From Niebla homalea (Eukaryota; Ascomycota; Lecanoromycetes; Lecanorales; Ramalinaceae): a stretch of 64,000 nucleotides of DNA. Below, piece by piece: positions 36,354 to 47,234 of this stretch. Each line of letters opens with the position of its first letter. Position 1 is the stretch's first letter. The stretch is taken from positions 62,001 through 126,000 of the forward strand of contig JAHGAU010000008.1 in NCBI GenBank assembly GCA_019925105.1, read 5' to 3'. Under the pieces are notes generated by a model. That model was not told the origin of the DNA. It made no database searches and saw nothing but the letters and a program-made list of their open reading frames with translations. Both the position numbers and the translations under genes were made by a program.

Positions 36354-37600
36354 ATATCGTTATAAATTAAGTTAAAAACTTACTATAATATTATTTATTT
36401 TACCGCGCGTTTTAATTATAGCGCTATCGGTAATAAATATAACTTTATATTAAGGGCAGCTCCGCCTATATTTTTAAAGGCTCCGGTAATAATTACCGCT
36501 GCCCGTTACTGAATTTATTTAAGGGTTTTAACCTGTAAATCGGTATTACCTTTAATATTATAAACTCCGTCCGGCGTATATTACGTTAAATAATAAAATA
36601 AAATCTTCGGGAGGATAATTATAATATAAAGTCTCCGGAGCTCTATAAAATTAAAGTTTTATAAAAAGTTTATTAAGGAAGTAAAGGTTTTTAAATACTT
36701 AATAATTAAGGTTTTAACTTATATTATATATAATTTCTAATTAAATTATAAGTTAAATCGTACCTTTAAAAGCCGTATAAATTTCAAGGGAGAAACTTTA
36801 ATTTTAAGGTTAAAAACCGGAGAAAGGCGGTAATATTATATCGTTTTAACTTATTAATAAAATAAATAAGTTTATATTTTTACGGAATAAACTTGGAAAC
36901 GTACTTAAAGGCTTATATTTTAATTTATTTATATATTACCGTTAATTTATTATAATTCTTTTTAATTAATTTTCTGATAACCATAATATTCACGTTATTT
37001 ATTTAATTTACCTTAATAACGCTTAAGGTAAAATTATTATATATATTTAATAAATCCGTATTATAAAAGAAATATAAAATTGGAAATAGTAAAGACCTTT
37101 ATAGGATACCCGTATCCGTATTAAAGAGCTTAAATATATATTTATTCACCCGTAAAAACGTTTTTGTGCCCCATAAAAAGTTTATTATTCAATTTATTAA
37201 TAAAATAAAAAGCCTCCGTTTATAAAGGTTATAAAGTAAACGGGTATATAAAACATTATTAAAAGCGCCGGAAATATTTAAGCATAATATACTTATTATA
37301 AACTCCGATAAAGCTTACGTTTTATAAATTCATTCCAATATAAGGTAGATCGCGTAATTTACGGTCGTATTCTTCTTCCCCCCTATATGGTTCTTAGGTA
37401 GGAGGTTATAGGTCGATACTATATAGCTAATACGCTTCGCCAAAATCGATTCAAGGGCCTTGCCGAGGGTGTCCATAAGAGCTATTGGTCTGTACGATTT
37501 AGGTTGACTGTAGTCGCTCTTGCCATGGTTGATGGGGAGGTCTGCAATTTTGGGGAACTAGCGTATTCAAAATCGGTATAATTTCCTTGGCATTTCGAGT
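36354..37600 (-). mobile_element. Tad-like LINE, reverse transcriptase part, 5' truncated
   Basis: The minus strand carries a non-LTR reverse transcriptase. An almost unmutated start (about 37,415-37,560) reads KSDYSQPKSYRPIALMDTLG then KALESILAKRIS. RIP-altered continuations follow to the left: LLPKNHIGGKKNTT, LCLNISGAFNNV, NTDTGIL, and KRAAVIITGAFKNIGGAAL around 36,400-36,480. Order and motifs match the Tad/I-type LINE family (the FADD-type box itself is not readable). The element starts inside the RT domain, so it is 5' truncated. A frameshift near 37,556 may link to a little more LINE sequence up to about 37,600. It continues at 14,677 after the Gypsy insertion. Confidence 0.85.
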
Positions 37601-37876
37601 CCGCACCAGAAAGCGACAGCGATTTTGAACACGCTAAAAGGTGATGCGTTTTCGTCGCGTGTCAGTTTCAAGCAGGAACAAAAATCCCCTATAATAATAA
37701 AATGTTCATGAACAGTTGCATTTCAAGACAATGTCGGTGGCCTCTTTGAGCCATTGATCCTGTTCAACCTCTCCATAAGCCCCATCCACCCTTCCAATGC
37801 CTACTGCGATGTCTTCTTTCCTCACTCAGTGATATCATCCCTCCGTCACCAGCCCGCTCCTTCTACATCTTCAAAA

Positions 37877-39318
37877 ATGTCCGCCGCCTCCTCCTTCTTC
37901 TCCTCCTACATCACTTGGGAATCCTTCGCCCTCCTCCGCTGGTACCTCTTCATAACCTTCTTCGTCCTCGTGGCTGCCGCATGGCTTGTACGCTCCTCTG
38001 TTCCCTTCCTCTTGCCCTCCCTCACCCCCTCTACCCTTGCTGATCCCGCGCACCCTCAGCTCTACCTCACCCTCTACTTCCTCGCCCCTTACCCCCGCGC
38101 TTCCCTCCCGGCTGAGAAGTTGTACCGCACGATCGAACCCTCCGGCGACATCTCCCCCTACGAGTCCCTCCCCTGCTGGCACGACGGCTGGCTCACCACC
38201 AAAACCCTCGCCCTCAAAGCAGCGCGTGAGAAGGCCCGCGCCGCCGCGCATGTCAAGAGGAGTAAAGGAGGGTGGGCGCAGGGGGAGCAGGATGTGAAGC
38301 TGGATGCTGCGACAGTGCCGATTGAACCGGCGGAGTGTGCGATGAGTCTGGTGGTGCCGGCGTACAACGAGGAGGAGCGGCTGGGGAAGATGTTGGAGGA
38401 GGCCGTGGAGGTGTTGGAAGGGATGTATGGAGATGGTGCCGGCGCAGGGGTGTTCGAGAAAGCGGAGGTCGAGCCAGGTGGCGCGGTCAAGAGGAGGAGG
38501 GTTGGGGGGGTGCCGACAAGTGTTGGGGAGACGAACGGGCATGCGAACAAGGGAGAGCAGGCGAAAGGCTGGGAAGTGCTGGTCGTCTCGGATGGGAGTA
38601 CAGATAAGACTGTTGATACTGCGCTAAAGTTCGCAATGGGGCTGGCGAAGCAAGAGAGGGGCAGGATCAGGGTGGTACAAGTGAGAGAGAATAGGGGCAA
38701 GGGTGGGGCAGTCACGCATGGGATGAGGCATGTGAGGGGTCAATATGTGGTTTTTGCGGATGCGGATGGAGCGAGTCGATTCGAGGACCTGGGAACGTTG
38801 GTGAAGAGGTGTCAGGATGTCGAAGACTCACACGGGAGAGGAGTGGCGGTGGGGTCGAGGGCGCATTTGGTCGGGAGTGAAGCTGTCGTCCAGGCAAGTA
38901 CTGTGTTCCTTGCGTGCAATGACGACCCACATCCTGCTATTCCTAAGTGCACACGCTGACATCAATGATTCAGCGATCATTCCTTCGAAATCTGCTCATG
39001 CACTCCTTCCACCTCCTCCTCCGCCTTCTCACTCCACCCAAAACAGCCGCTATTCGTGACACCCAATGCGGCTTCAAGCTGTTCTCGCGCGCTTCTCTAC
39101 CTTACATAATACCCTACATGCATTCCGAGGGCTGGATTTTTGACGTGGAGATGTTGATGTTGGCCGAGTCTGCTGGCATTAAAGTGGTCGAGGTCCCGGT
39201 CGGTTGGAAAGAAGTCAAGGGCAGTAAGCTGAATGTACTATGGGATAGTCTTGGAATGGCCTGGGGTTTGGCTGTCCTCCGAGGTGCCTGGGGCCTCGGT
39301 ATTTATGTGCAGACATAA
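37877..39318 (+). CDS. ALG5: Dolichyl-phosphate beta-glucosyltransferase (ALG5), two exons
   Basis: A 453-residue ER-membrane enzyme that transfers glucose from UDP-glucose to dolichyl phosphate, giving the glucose donor for N-glycan assembly. An N-terminal TM anchor spans about residues 17-38. The GT2 catalytic domain has VVPAYNEE (about 158-165), VVSDGSTDKT (about 236-245), RENRGKGGAV, the DAD metal motif in VFADADGA (about 291-298) and the strongly conserved RDTQCGFKLF. A fungal low-complexity insert lies between about 168 and 225. Exon 1 is 37877-38893 and exon 2 is 38974-39318. The 80-nt intron begins GCAAGT and ends GATTCAG, a GC-AG intron; only this join gives the conserved VVQRSF...RNLL sequence. 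I chose the ATG at 37877 (AAAA-ATG) over upstream in-frame codons because the anchor follows it directly. Confidence 0.93.
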
Positions 39319-39398
39319 ATACAAGTTTTTCTACCGAGTTTGGGATCCCACAAAGCTTTTCAGGTGCTACGACGTTGCTGATCCCGGAGCCAAAAATC

Positions 39399-40495
39399 TT
39401 ACCACCTAACCGACTGCTCCAGCCTCACTTTGTCCACCAGGTCCAACGTCTCATCTACCACCAAATGCGGATCATCACGCTGAATGAAGTGCCCACAGCC
39501 AAGAGCCTGGAATGGGCCCTTGCTGAACTTTTGATCTGTCAATTTCGCTAGGCCACGATTGTATGTTCGCCAGATGGGATTCGAATACATCATTGACAGT
39601 GAGATAGGCGTGCCCAGGCTCTATGCCATATGATCAGCCAAATCGGTCAAGACATTGTTGAGAAATTATCACTGACCATTTCACTCTCCTCTGCAAACTT
39701 TTGGAAATCGTGTCCTATAACCGTAACCCATGGCCTCTGTCCCTTCTTACCCAGCATGGGCTTATCACTGTACGGGAGCAACTTCCACAGATGCCTCCGA
39801 TCTAGGCCCTCCCGATTCGTCACCTCGGGACTAAATATCTTTGCTAATTTCACTCTCTGCTCCCTCAGGAGTTCGACACTCACATCCTCGGGCAGCTGCT
39901 CCTGTGCATCAAACCCGGGATCATCAGGATCGGGCCAGAAGTCGAAATTGCTGTTTGCGATGACACTATCAAGTAACAGTAGCGCCGCGCAGGGATACTC
40001 CTCGGCATACAATCGCCCGATAGCGCAGCCGATGCTGTTCGCCACCAGCACGATGCGGGTTTCCTCTCCACCGAGCTTCTCTTCGGTCTTGAAGATCTGC
40101 AGGATCAGCTGTCGAAGATCCACCACGGCGTCGCTGACATCATGCCCGCGACCAGGTTCGTGGTTAGTGTCCTGCGGATCGCGGTCAGTGGTGAGACCTT
40201 GCCCGTAGCGATCGTAGGCGAGTAAGGTGGGCCAGGACATGGATGTGCCTTTCCGTTGGCGGATGATGCCGGCCATGACGGGTAGCCAGGAGGACTTGTC
40301 GGTCATGAGGCCGTTGAGGAAGACGATAAGGACAGGCGCGACGGTGTTGGATGTTGGATTGGGGACCGGTGGGGCCGGATCGTGCGAGCGGGCAAGGGAG
40401 TAGTGGATGTATGCGCCGGGTTTGTGGGGAAGAGGGACTGCGTCGTGGATGATCTCGCTGGGGAGCATCTGCGCTGGTGCGGGTGGGGCGGCCAT
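39399..40495 (-). CDS. Alpha/beta hydrolase, two exons
   Basis: Predicted 346-residue alpha/beta-hydrolase-fold protein. Exon 1 is 40495-39677 and exon 2 is 39620-39399. The 56-nt intron has a GTCAGT donor and ends GCATAG, in phase 0. The core has VLIVFLNGLM (oxyanion region), LLAYDRYGQGLT and the nucleophile elbow VANSIGCAIG (Ser154; the usual first Gly is Ala, still a small residue). The likely catalytic His is His317 in GCGHFIQRDDP. It resembles the esterase/epoxide-hydrolase-like group; the substrate is unknown. It converges on ALG5, with only 80 bp between stop codons, so the 3' UTRs probably overlap. Confidence 0.85.
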
Positions 40496-41913
40496 TGTGG
40501 TTGTTGATAATTGAGCAGATGAGTGAGATTCGAGTAAAGAGTCGCTTCGACTAATGCAGGATGAGGTGGATGTGATTCACAATGCTCCAGGTAGGAAATA
40601 ATTCCGGGACCATGATTTATATCTCAAAGCAGCGGAAATGGGAAGATCTCAGATATTCCCGCCAGGGATTGCGGCTTTGCTCGAGGCCGAAACAGAGTGA
40701 TCTGATACAATAGGCTTCTTTTCCTACTGCTGCGCTACCTGCAAGTGTTTCATCGGCGCTAGGATTGCCTTATATGCACCTCGGAGATTTTCTTTCCACG
40801 AAAGTTCGGTAAGCGGAGCGCCGTTGGGCGGCCTGAGTTCACTTGTCTCACGTCATCCACGAAAAGCTTCGACGCTGGCTTAATCTGGCCTTACCATTTT
40901 CTAAAATCTTTTGAGACTCGCTGGGATATTATTTTCAAAAGAAGTGGAAATTGTCATGGGGATCTTCTTTTCGACCCAGAGTGAGTTGGCATCTTCGGTA
41001 GTCCGTCAAAAATACATCGCTATACTCTGTGGTCGTCCCCAGCCATGACTATACTTCTTGACGGCTCAAGCTTGATAATCTTTCAGCGGCCACGGCCCTC
41101 GAATTTATTGACATCAGCCAACACGACTATGTTAAGATCATACTTGCTGATGATCCTCAATTGAAGCCGGTTCGTCTGGTTTCCACTGGCAATGCCGGTG
41201 TAATCTGAGCAATTTGGAATGAACAGCGCTGCAATAACCTGATCACACAAATACTGCTCAATTTTAACCCTGACTTCAAAATGTAAAATGCCGAATTTAT
41301 CAGAGGTTCGTTGGGTCTCGGAGTCGGTTCTTCGCAAACGAGTCTCTTCCTTTACAGGATGAACGTCTACTAGTTTCAACAGAAGCTAAAGGGAAATCTC
41401 CAAGAACGATCTAATTCAAGCAGAATGCTCAGCAAGCGGTACCTTCTAGGATAGAACTGAGGTCTACTTGTTTTGCTTGTCGTGGGTCAGATGAGCCACA
41501 TATGTGCATCAAAGAGCATGGGCCACTGCATAGTATCTGTTGCATTCTCGGATTGAGCAGAAAACTGGAGATCCGTACGGGAATGCAAATCTATTTACCT
41601 CAAAGGCCGGACGATACTGCATTTATCGAAAACTTTCCAAGATTGGTAGACGACCTGGCTGGGTACGAGATTGATTCCGAAATCATCTTCTGCATCCAGC
41701 GAATGACGTCATCGATAGGCAGAAGCTTTTCGACCCTCTTATCTCTTATCTTAGCGCTTTCACCCTTCCAAACCCCGCCCGATTATCTCCATAGGCAAAT
41801 CATCTGCCTTGACCCACTTGATCTCCAACAACTTCCCTCATTCTCTTCCAGACTCTCGCTGTGAAAAGACCCATCACCCACAAATAACCAGATCGATCGG
41901 GTACAGTCCAACC
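40496..41913. other. Intergenic with one doubtful ORF
   Basis: This separates the divergently transcribed hydrolase and ATG3. A minus-strand ORF at 41083-41379 (98 codons; contains FGILHFEVRVKIEQYL) could be a gene remnant but has no motif or splice support. The rest shows nothing recognisable. The right end holds the ATG3 promoter and 5' UTR. Confidence 0.4.
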
Positions 41914-43169
41914 ATGCGCAACATCCTCCACTCCACGCTCGACACCCTCCGCGACCGCCTCGCCCCGCTCTCCCACACCTCCACCTTCCGCTCCACGGGC
42001 CAGGTGACGCCCGAAGAGTTCGTCGCCGCGGGTGACTACCTCGTTTACAAGTTCCCCACCTGGTCCTGGTCGGACGCTTCCACCCCGACTAAACGCGTCG
42101 CCTACTTGCCGCCTGAGAAGCAGTTCTTGGTGACGAGGGGGGTGCCGTGTGCGAGACGGCTGGGCGAGGGGTTCGCCGGGAGTGAAGTTGACAAGATTGT
42201 TGAAGGTGGTGCGGTGAAGGAGGGAGAAGAGGGGGATGGGGAGGAGGAGGGATGGTTGACGACCGGTGGGGAGGGGAAAGGCACATCAGGAGCGGGGGGA
42301 AAGGTGAGGACGTTGGGCGAGAGTGGGGAAGTGGGCGAGGAAGAGGAGGAGGAGGAAATACCGGATATGGAGGATGAGGAGGATGAGGAAGAAGCGATCA
42401 TACGGGATGGTGGGGGCAAATCATCAAAGTAAGTCAACGGCTGAGACCGCCAGCTGCACCCCCTTTCACCACCTCTTATCTCTCCAATCGTCCATCTTGC
42501 CAAGTGGTACAAGGGTCTTAACAGACAGAGGCAAGCATTTGCTAATATAAGAACTTTGCATCCAGCCCAATGCGCACCTACACCCTCTACATAACATACA
42601 CCCCCTACTACCGCACCCCACGGCTCTACCTCTCCGGCTCCCTCGCCTCCCAACCCCTCTCTCCCGCCCTCATGATGGAAGACATCGTCGGCGACTACGC
42701 CGATAAGACTGTCACACTGGAGGATTTCCCATTCTTCGACACTGGAGTCAAGATGGCGAGTATACATCCATGCAAGCACGCTTCTGTCATGAAGGTGCTG
42801 TTGGATCGGGCGGACTCAGCCTTGAAAATTCGATTGGAGAAAATGAGGAAGGGAGAAAGTGGTGAGGGTAGGGGAATGGAAGGATTGGTGGAAGGGATGG
42901 GGAAGGCCAGGATTGAAGAGGAGAGGGGGAGGGATGAGGGGAGGAAGGCGGCTGGTGGGGGCGAAGAGTGGGAAATGTTGGATGAGAGCGGGAAGGGAGA
43001 GGAGGAGGTGGCGATACGGGTGGATCAGTATTTGGTCGTGTTCTTGAAGGTACGTCTTGCCGTGCTCCTTCCTTTGAACTCTGAAAGGCAAGATTGCGGA
43101 GCTAACAGTGTCCAGTTCATGGCGAGCGTGACCCCGGGCATGAATTACGACTTCACGATGGGCCTGTAG
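41914..43169 (+). CDS. ATG3: Autophagy E2-like conjugating enzyme Atg3, three exons
   Basis: A 350-residue E2-like enzyme that transfers Atg8 to phosphatidylethanolamine during autophagosome formation, in the cytosol and on membranes. Exons are 41914-42428, 42566-43049 and 43116-43169. Introns have GTAAGT...CATCCAG (137 nt) and GTACGT...GTCCAG (66 nt). The N-terminal Atg3 region ([40 protein letters not shown]) is followed by a very acidic flexible region (about residues 100-165) as in other Atg3 proteins. The E2 core has [20 protein letters not shown] and the active-site motif [12 protein letters not shown] with Cys241. The C-terminus MNYDFTMGL resembles the conserved Atg3 tail. An inserted Glu/Lys/Gly-rich loop follows residue about 265. 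The gene looks intact. Confidence 0.95.
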
Positions 43170-44314
43170 ATAGATCCCAGAATCCCAGAATGGCCATTCC
43201 ACCGACATTTGTCATGTCCAGCGATCGATGAAGCACCTCAGCCTTGGGCTCGAGTCAGTCTCCTGTATACAGTGATCTCTTGGAAGGCTACCATCCATCT
43301 TCGCCGATCCCAACCTGACAAGACTGAGTTCCTTTCATTCTTCCATTACATTTCAGCAGTACAGTCCATATCCTTCCAGAGGTCTCCATGATTCCGAAAG
43401 ACGATCATGCGTGTTTTTTCAAGACTTCAATCCGTGGCCTCTGCACGTTTGACAGCTACTGACCCCTCGCCAGTGGTCTTGATCCTAAGTCACGAGCTAG
43501 GTACAGCCATAGCAGCCGAGCACCCATGCTGACCTGATACCCAGCCGCTCTCCGAATCAGCGAGCCGTCCCATCACCGATTCGGCCAGAACCAACCCACG
43601 ATCATCCGCCTCCTCCGTGGGTTTGGCTGCAACAAATCGTTTTCTGTCCACGCTAACCCCAAAACAGAACCAATATCAAAAACGGTCCGCCAAGGCTCGA
43701 CTCATCACCACGACGTGGTGACACTTTGTCCTCGACTATACCGGATCGAGCCATTTCATCGGGTTCCTCCAGCGTCGAATGCGTGCTGAGGTTGAGAATT
43801 GCCTGTTTGAGACTGGGCTTGCCGGCAGCAGCACGTGGGAAAGAAGAGTGAATCAACGGCTGGGAAGGGCTATCTTTTGTAATATGGGATGTGTCATTCA
43901 GTCGATTCATGCGTCTGTGCATTGCATCGTCGCCCGAGATTACTAGCAATCATTGCGATACGGATTGAAGCAGGAGGTGAGAGACGATCCATAGAAGAAG
44001 GAATATGAAATTGGCAACGAAATACGCGGTCATCGCGCTGTAAGAGTGGCATAGTCAAGAACAGTCTCGCCTATATCACGATACTAGCATACAAGCCTAC
44101 AAACGGTCCAGAAAGTACTACCGCCAGTCTCGCCGTTTGCTTGCACTCAATTCAACCAGCGTCTGCTTTGAGTCTTGACAAAGAAATATGAAAACCTCTT
44201 GTAGGTGAGAACTCTGATCCGGTACACAATGCTGATTCCATTTTTGGCCTCCTAGGACAACGATCAAAAACCAGTCTTTTGGCGCCATCTTCGTGTTTGT
44301 CGACTAGATACGCG
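43170..44314. other. Intergenic, no gene recognised
   Basis: Short ORFs only. A minus-strand frame at 43653-43949 (PSLKQAILNLSTHSTLEEPDE) has a protein-like look but no start, splice or family support. The left part is the ATG3 3' UTR. Confidence 0.4.
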
Positions 44315-47234
44315 TCATGCTTGATTATTTACAGAGAAACTTTGCACCCAACGATTGAAAGCTCGTTTACGCGTTCGGATGCTGCATCTACGTTGGAACA
44401 GAATTAGGAACAGTGCAGTCCCTATGAACCCCCAAATGGCGACTGCTGACCATCCGCTATGGCATGCCTGGAATCCATAGCAGGCAATGAAAACCAACAC
44501 AGATACCAAAAGTCCTATCATTAATCGTATACCAGCGATTATCACATTGGTAAGATAGTTGTCCCGTGAAACCATGTATCTTTCGCTTCGCGGACGATGC
44601 GCAGGCAAGGCCAGCTGGCGGTATCGCTTTGAATGAGGAAGGTCCGATCTTCACTGGTGTCTGGATAGATCGACTGTGTCCGGTAGCTGGGAGCTTTGGC
44701 GTCTTCGGCGGCTGGAATTGGCGTTTTGATGCCACTTGAAAAGGCGCAGTCGTACCATGTCTTCCAGACTTTGACTGTATTGCCTGAATCGCCGACTGTC
44801 ATGGCTTCCAGTTCTTTGCTGATTCTGGTAAGGCCCACAGCACGCCCGATGAAAACGGGCGCATTATAGCAAAGCGACTCGCCAGGTGCTAGGAGCCATT
44901 TCCCCTGATGCATTCAAATTGCCGGTAAAGTGCTTGACTTCTAAGTCCATCAATATCCAGAAAGTTTGGCCTTCTTCATCCAGCCAAAACGCCTTTTGCA
45001 GATTGCTTGTGATTCTGACTGAGCAAGGTATAACGTCATGCGATTCTTCCTCCCGAAACGAGGTTTTGTATGCGTGGATAAGGACGCCTTGGTTGCAAAG
45101 TGTTGCAATTTTCGTGAATCGCCGGCCAAGCTTATGGATGCTGGCTCTACCATCCAGATCTGGTATCCACCACTCGTCTCGAGGCCTCTTTGGCACATGG
45201 GTTGAATATTGGAGTAAGAGGCCTACAGGTAGGCAATCTGCGTTAGCTAGGGTGAAGGCCTTTATCCTCTGACTTGAAGAGTACTGCATCAACTCGTTGG
45301 CATCAAGCAAACTCAGATTGGCGAGTATGTGATCGATATCCGCTTTCATTGACGTCAACTGGCTGAGTAAAGCTTCGAGCAGCCTTTAAAAATGCGTCGG
45401 TTCGACCTCTGATCGCATGTCGTGATGGAGAGGGGATGTCCAGCCTGAGCATTGGAGGAAAATGTTCCGTGCAAGAGCGCCCTCTTGTAATGTACAGCAC
45501 CTACCCATCCACAAAGAACAGCGTGACGGGTACCAAGGATCTCGAATCCCATTTTCCAAATGCCTCTCTACCTGAGAAGAAAAAATCTGCAAACAATAAG
45601 CTTAAACGGAAGAAACGCCCAAGACTATTACTCACCAAGCTTAGCATGCAACCACTGTTGTTGAAACGCCCACGTTGCTTGTATTCCTCGTTGGGCCTTT
45701 TGGGAAGCTGCTCCACACCATGATCCAGTGCCAGGACATGGGAAGCACCGGCATAGGTTGGTGTCATCAAATCGATCGCTCGCTTTTTCATCATTTGGAT
45801 CTTAGAAGATCGCTTGAATCAAGCACAGGGACGCAAAGTGTGTCAATCCATATAGCTACCCACTTGCTCGATGTTGCTCTTAGAAGCCATTGCGGAAGTG
45901 GCCCTCGCCGCCTCACTGCGATTTTCTCTTGGTATCCGACCTAGGCAGCCGACTCTGAAATGGCTCCACGGAGTTCGGTTTTGCGATTCTTCACTCGATT
46001 TGCACACTTCAGACGCATTCGAAAAGGTTTTCACCTGGCATTGAAAAAGACCATTGTATTTAGCATTGGCAAGACCGTCAGCCCAAACGTGGCTGATTGC
46101 ACTGCAATAAAGACCAGGTCTTGCAGCTACAACGTCTACGACGATCCGATTCGCCTTGTCGAGAGAAAAACGAGCAATTGGGATCTCACCTCTTTGCAGA
46201 AAGGCGTATACACGTTCAATATCAGGCTTCAGGGGCAAGCAGCAGCAATCATGGTTGACGTGCTTTGGTTCAAAGTCATCAAGATTTACGTTGGACCCTA
46301 CGCAGCCCTTCTGCTCAGAGCAATTGTCATGCATGGCGAGCATTTCGTCATGGTGGATGACACAAGCCGTGCCATAGACGTGGATCAAGGACTGTCGACA
46401 CAGTAGATCTTGGGCAAGTACAGGACACCAGCCGTGGTACTCTAAGTAGCTTATGATGATGCCTGCTGAAGGCTGTGCCATTCTTCTGTCATCTCTACAC
46501 AAAAGCCGCTGGTACTTAAGCTTCTTGTTCTGCCTTGAGACGCCGCCAGGATCTGAGTCAGAGCCTCTAGTCGGATCATGTACCGAACTTTTCACCTCAT
46601 AAAGCAGATATTTGATAGAGAGAATCACCAAGCCTTGGTCTCGGGATCTCAGGGTACGGTCTTCCGAGCTCGATGCATCGTCACTGTCTGCGGAATCGAA
46701 ATAGTTCATGTGGAAAAGGGTAAGGTCGACGTCCTCGCCTAAAGCTCGACTTCCTACTGGTGTCCTTCCTGTTAAGGTAACCAAAGCCAAAGCGGTGTCG
46801 TCAGAGCCAGAGAGAATTTACCATAATTTCTCAAAGCTTTGATTCGCTCGCAGGGCCCTTGTAGAGATCTGAAGCTTTCGGTGGCGGTCTCGCTCCAAGA
46901 ATGAACTTCGCAGTGTAGCAGCTGTAATTTCTGGCTTGCCATCCACCGAGACTTTCATATATTCACGAAGATCAATAGATAGACCTGATCTCTTGAATTT
47001 CATCTTAATAAAGCCAAAGAACAGCCATGACTGTAGAAGATCGGTGTACTCCGCATATGTATGATCGCTAGAAAGCTCCAATTGGTACTGGCCATTCTGC
47101 TCACGTATCGGGAATCATTTTCTCCTTAGAAAATCTTCAAATGATCCATGGTCAATGGGATAGCTGCCGAGATAGGGTACTTTGATATCTGGTGGACTAT
47201 CTCCAGGCGCAAGTGTATGAGCGAGAATATCCAT
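44315..47234 (-). pseudogene. HET-domain (heterokaryon incompatibility) gene, probably inactivated
   Basis: Successive minus-strand frames read as one HET-domain protein of roughly 800 residues. It starts near MDILAHTLAPGDSPPDIKVP (ATG 47234). HET-domain signatures follow in order: AISHVWADGLAN (about 46,100), WIDTLCVPV (about 45,830-45,855), KKRAIDLMTPTYAGASHVLALD (about 45,730-45,790) and WMGRCCTLQEGALARNIF (about 45,480-45,530). A long C-terminal region ends in a TM segment (about 44,400-44,530). Defects: an in-frame TGA at 47115-47117, an in-frame TAA at 45386-45388 between THF and RLLEALL, and an apparent +1 shift at a G4 run (44,902-44,905) that separates NLNASG from KWLLAPGE. Some frame changes could be introns (for example GTGAGT...TTTGCAG after GCMLSL near 45,640), but the stops lie inside otherwise continuous frames. 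Such proteins trigger cell death on fusion of unlike strains. Confidence 0.8.

Larger units (their letters stand above)
13016..37410. other. RIP-mutated AT-rich block (about 24 kb)
   Basis: Between these points the sequence is overwhelmingly A and T. CpA and TpG dinucleotides are almost absent in the lines I sampled, while CpG, CpC and CpT survive. That is the signature expected of repeat-induced point mutation (CpA to TpA on both strands). Paired LTR copies inside the block differ almost only by C/T and G/A transitions. Short patches with more GC (about 14,530-14,760, 16,475-16,620, 23,040-23,580, 35,320-35,400, 36,260-36,355) correspond mostly to LTRs or non-coding element ends. No ORF over 60 codons survives in the block. 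Confidence 0.95.

Noticed and set aside
13100..37300. CRISPR-like or coding interpretation of repeated AT-rich motifs
   Set aside because: The repeats are paired LTRs or low-complexity AT sequence. There are no regularly spaced short repeats, and no ORF survives.
41502..41864. Plus-strand 120-codon ORF upstream of ATG3
   Set aside because: It runs into the ATG3 5' region, lacks motifs and has composition like its intergenic surroundings.
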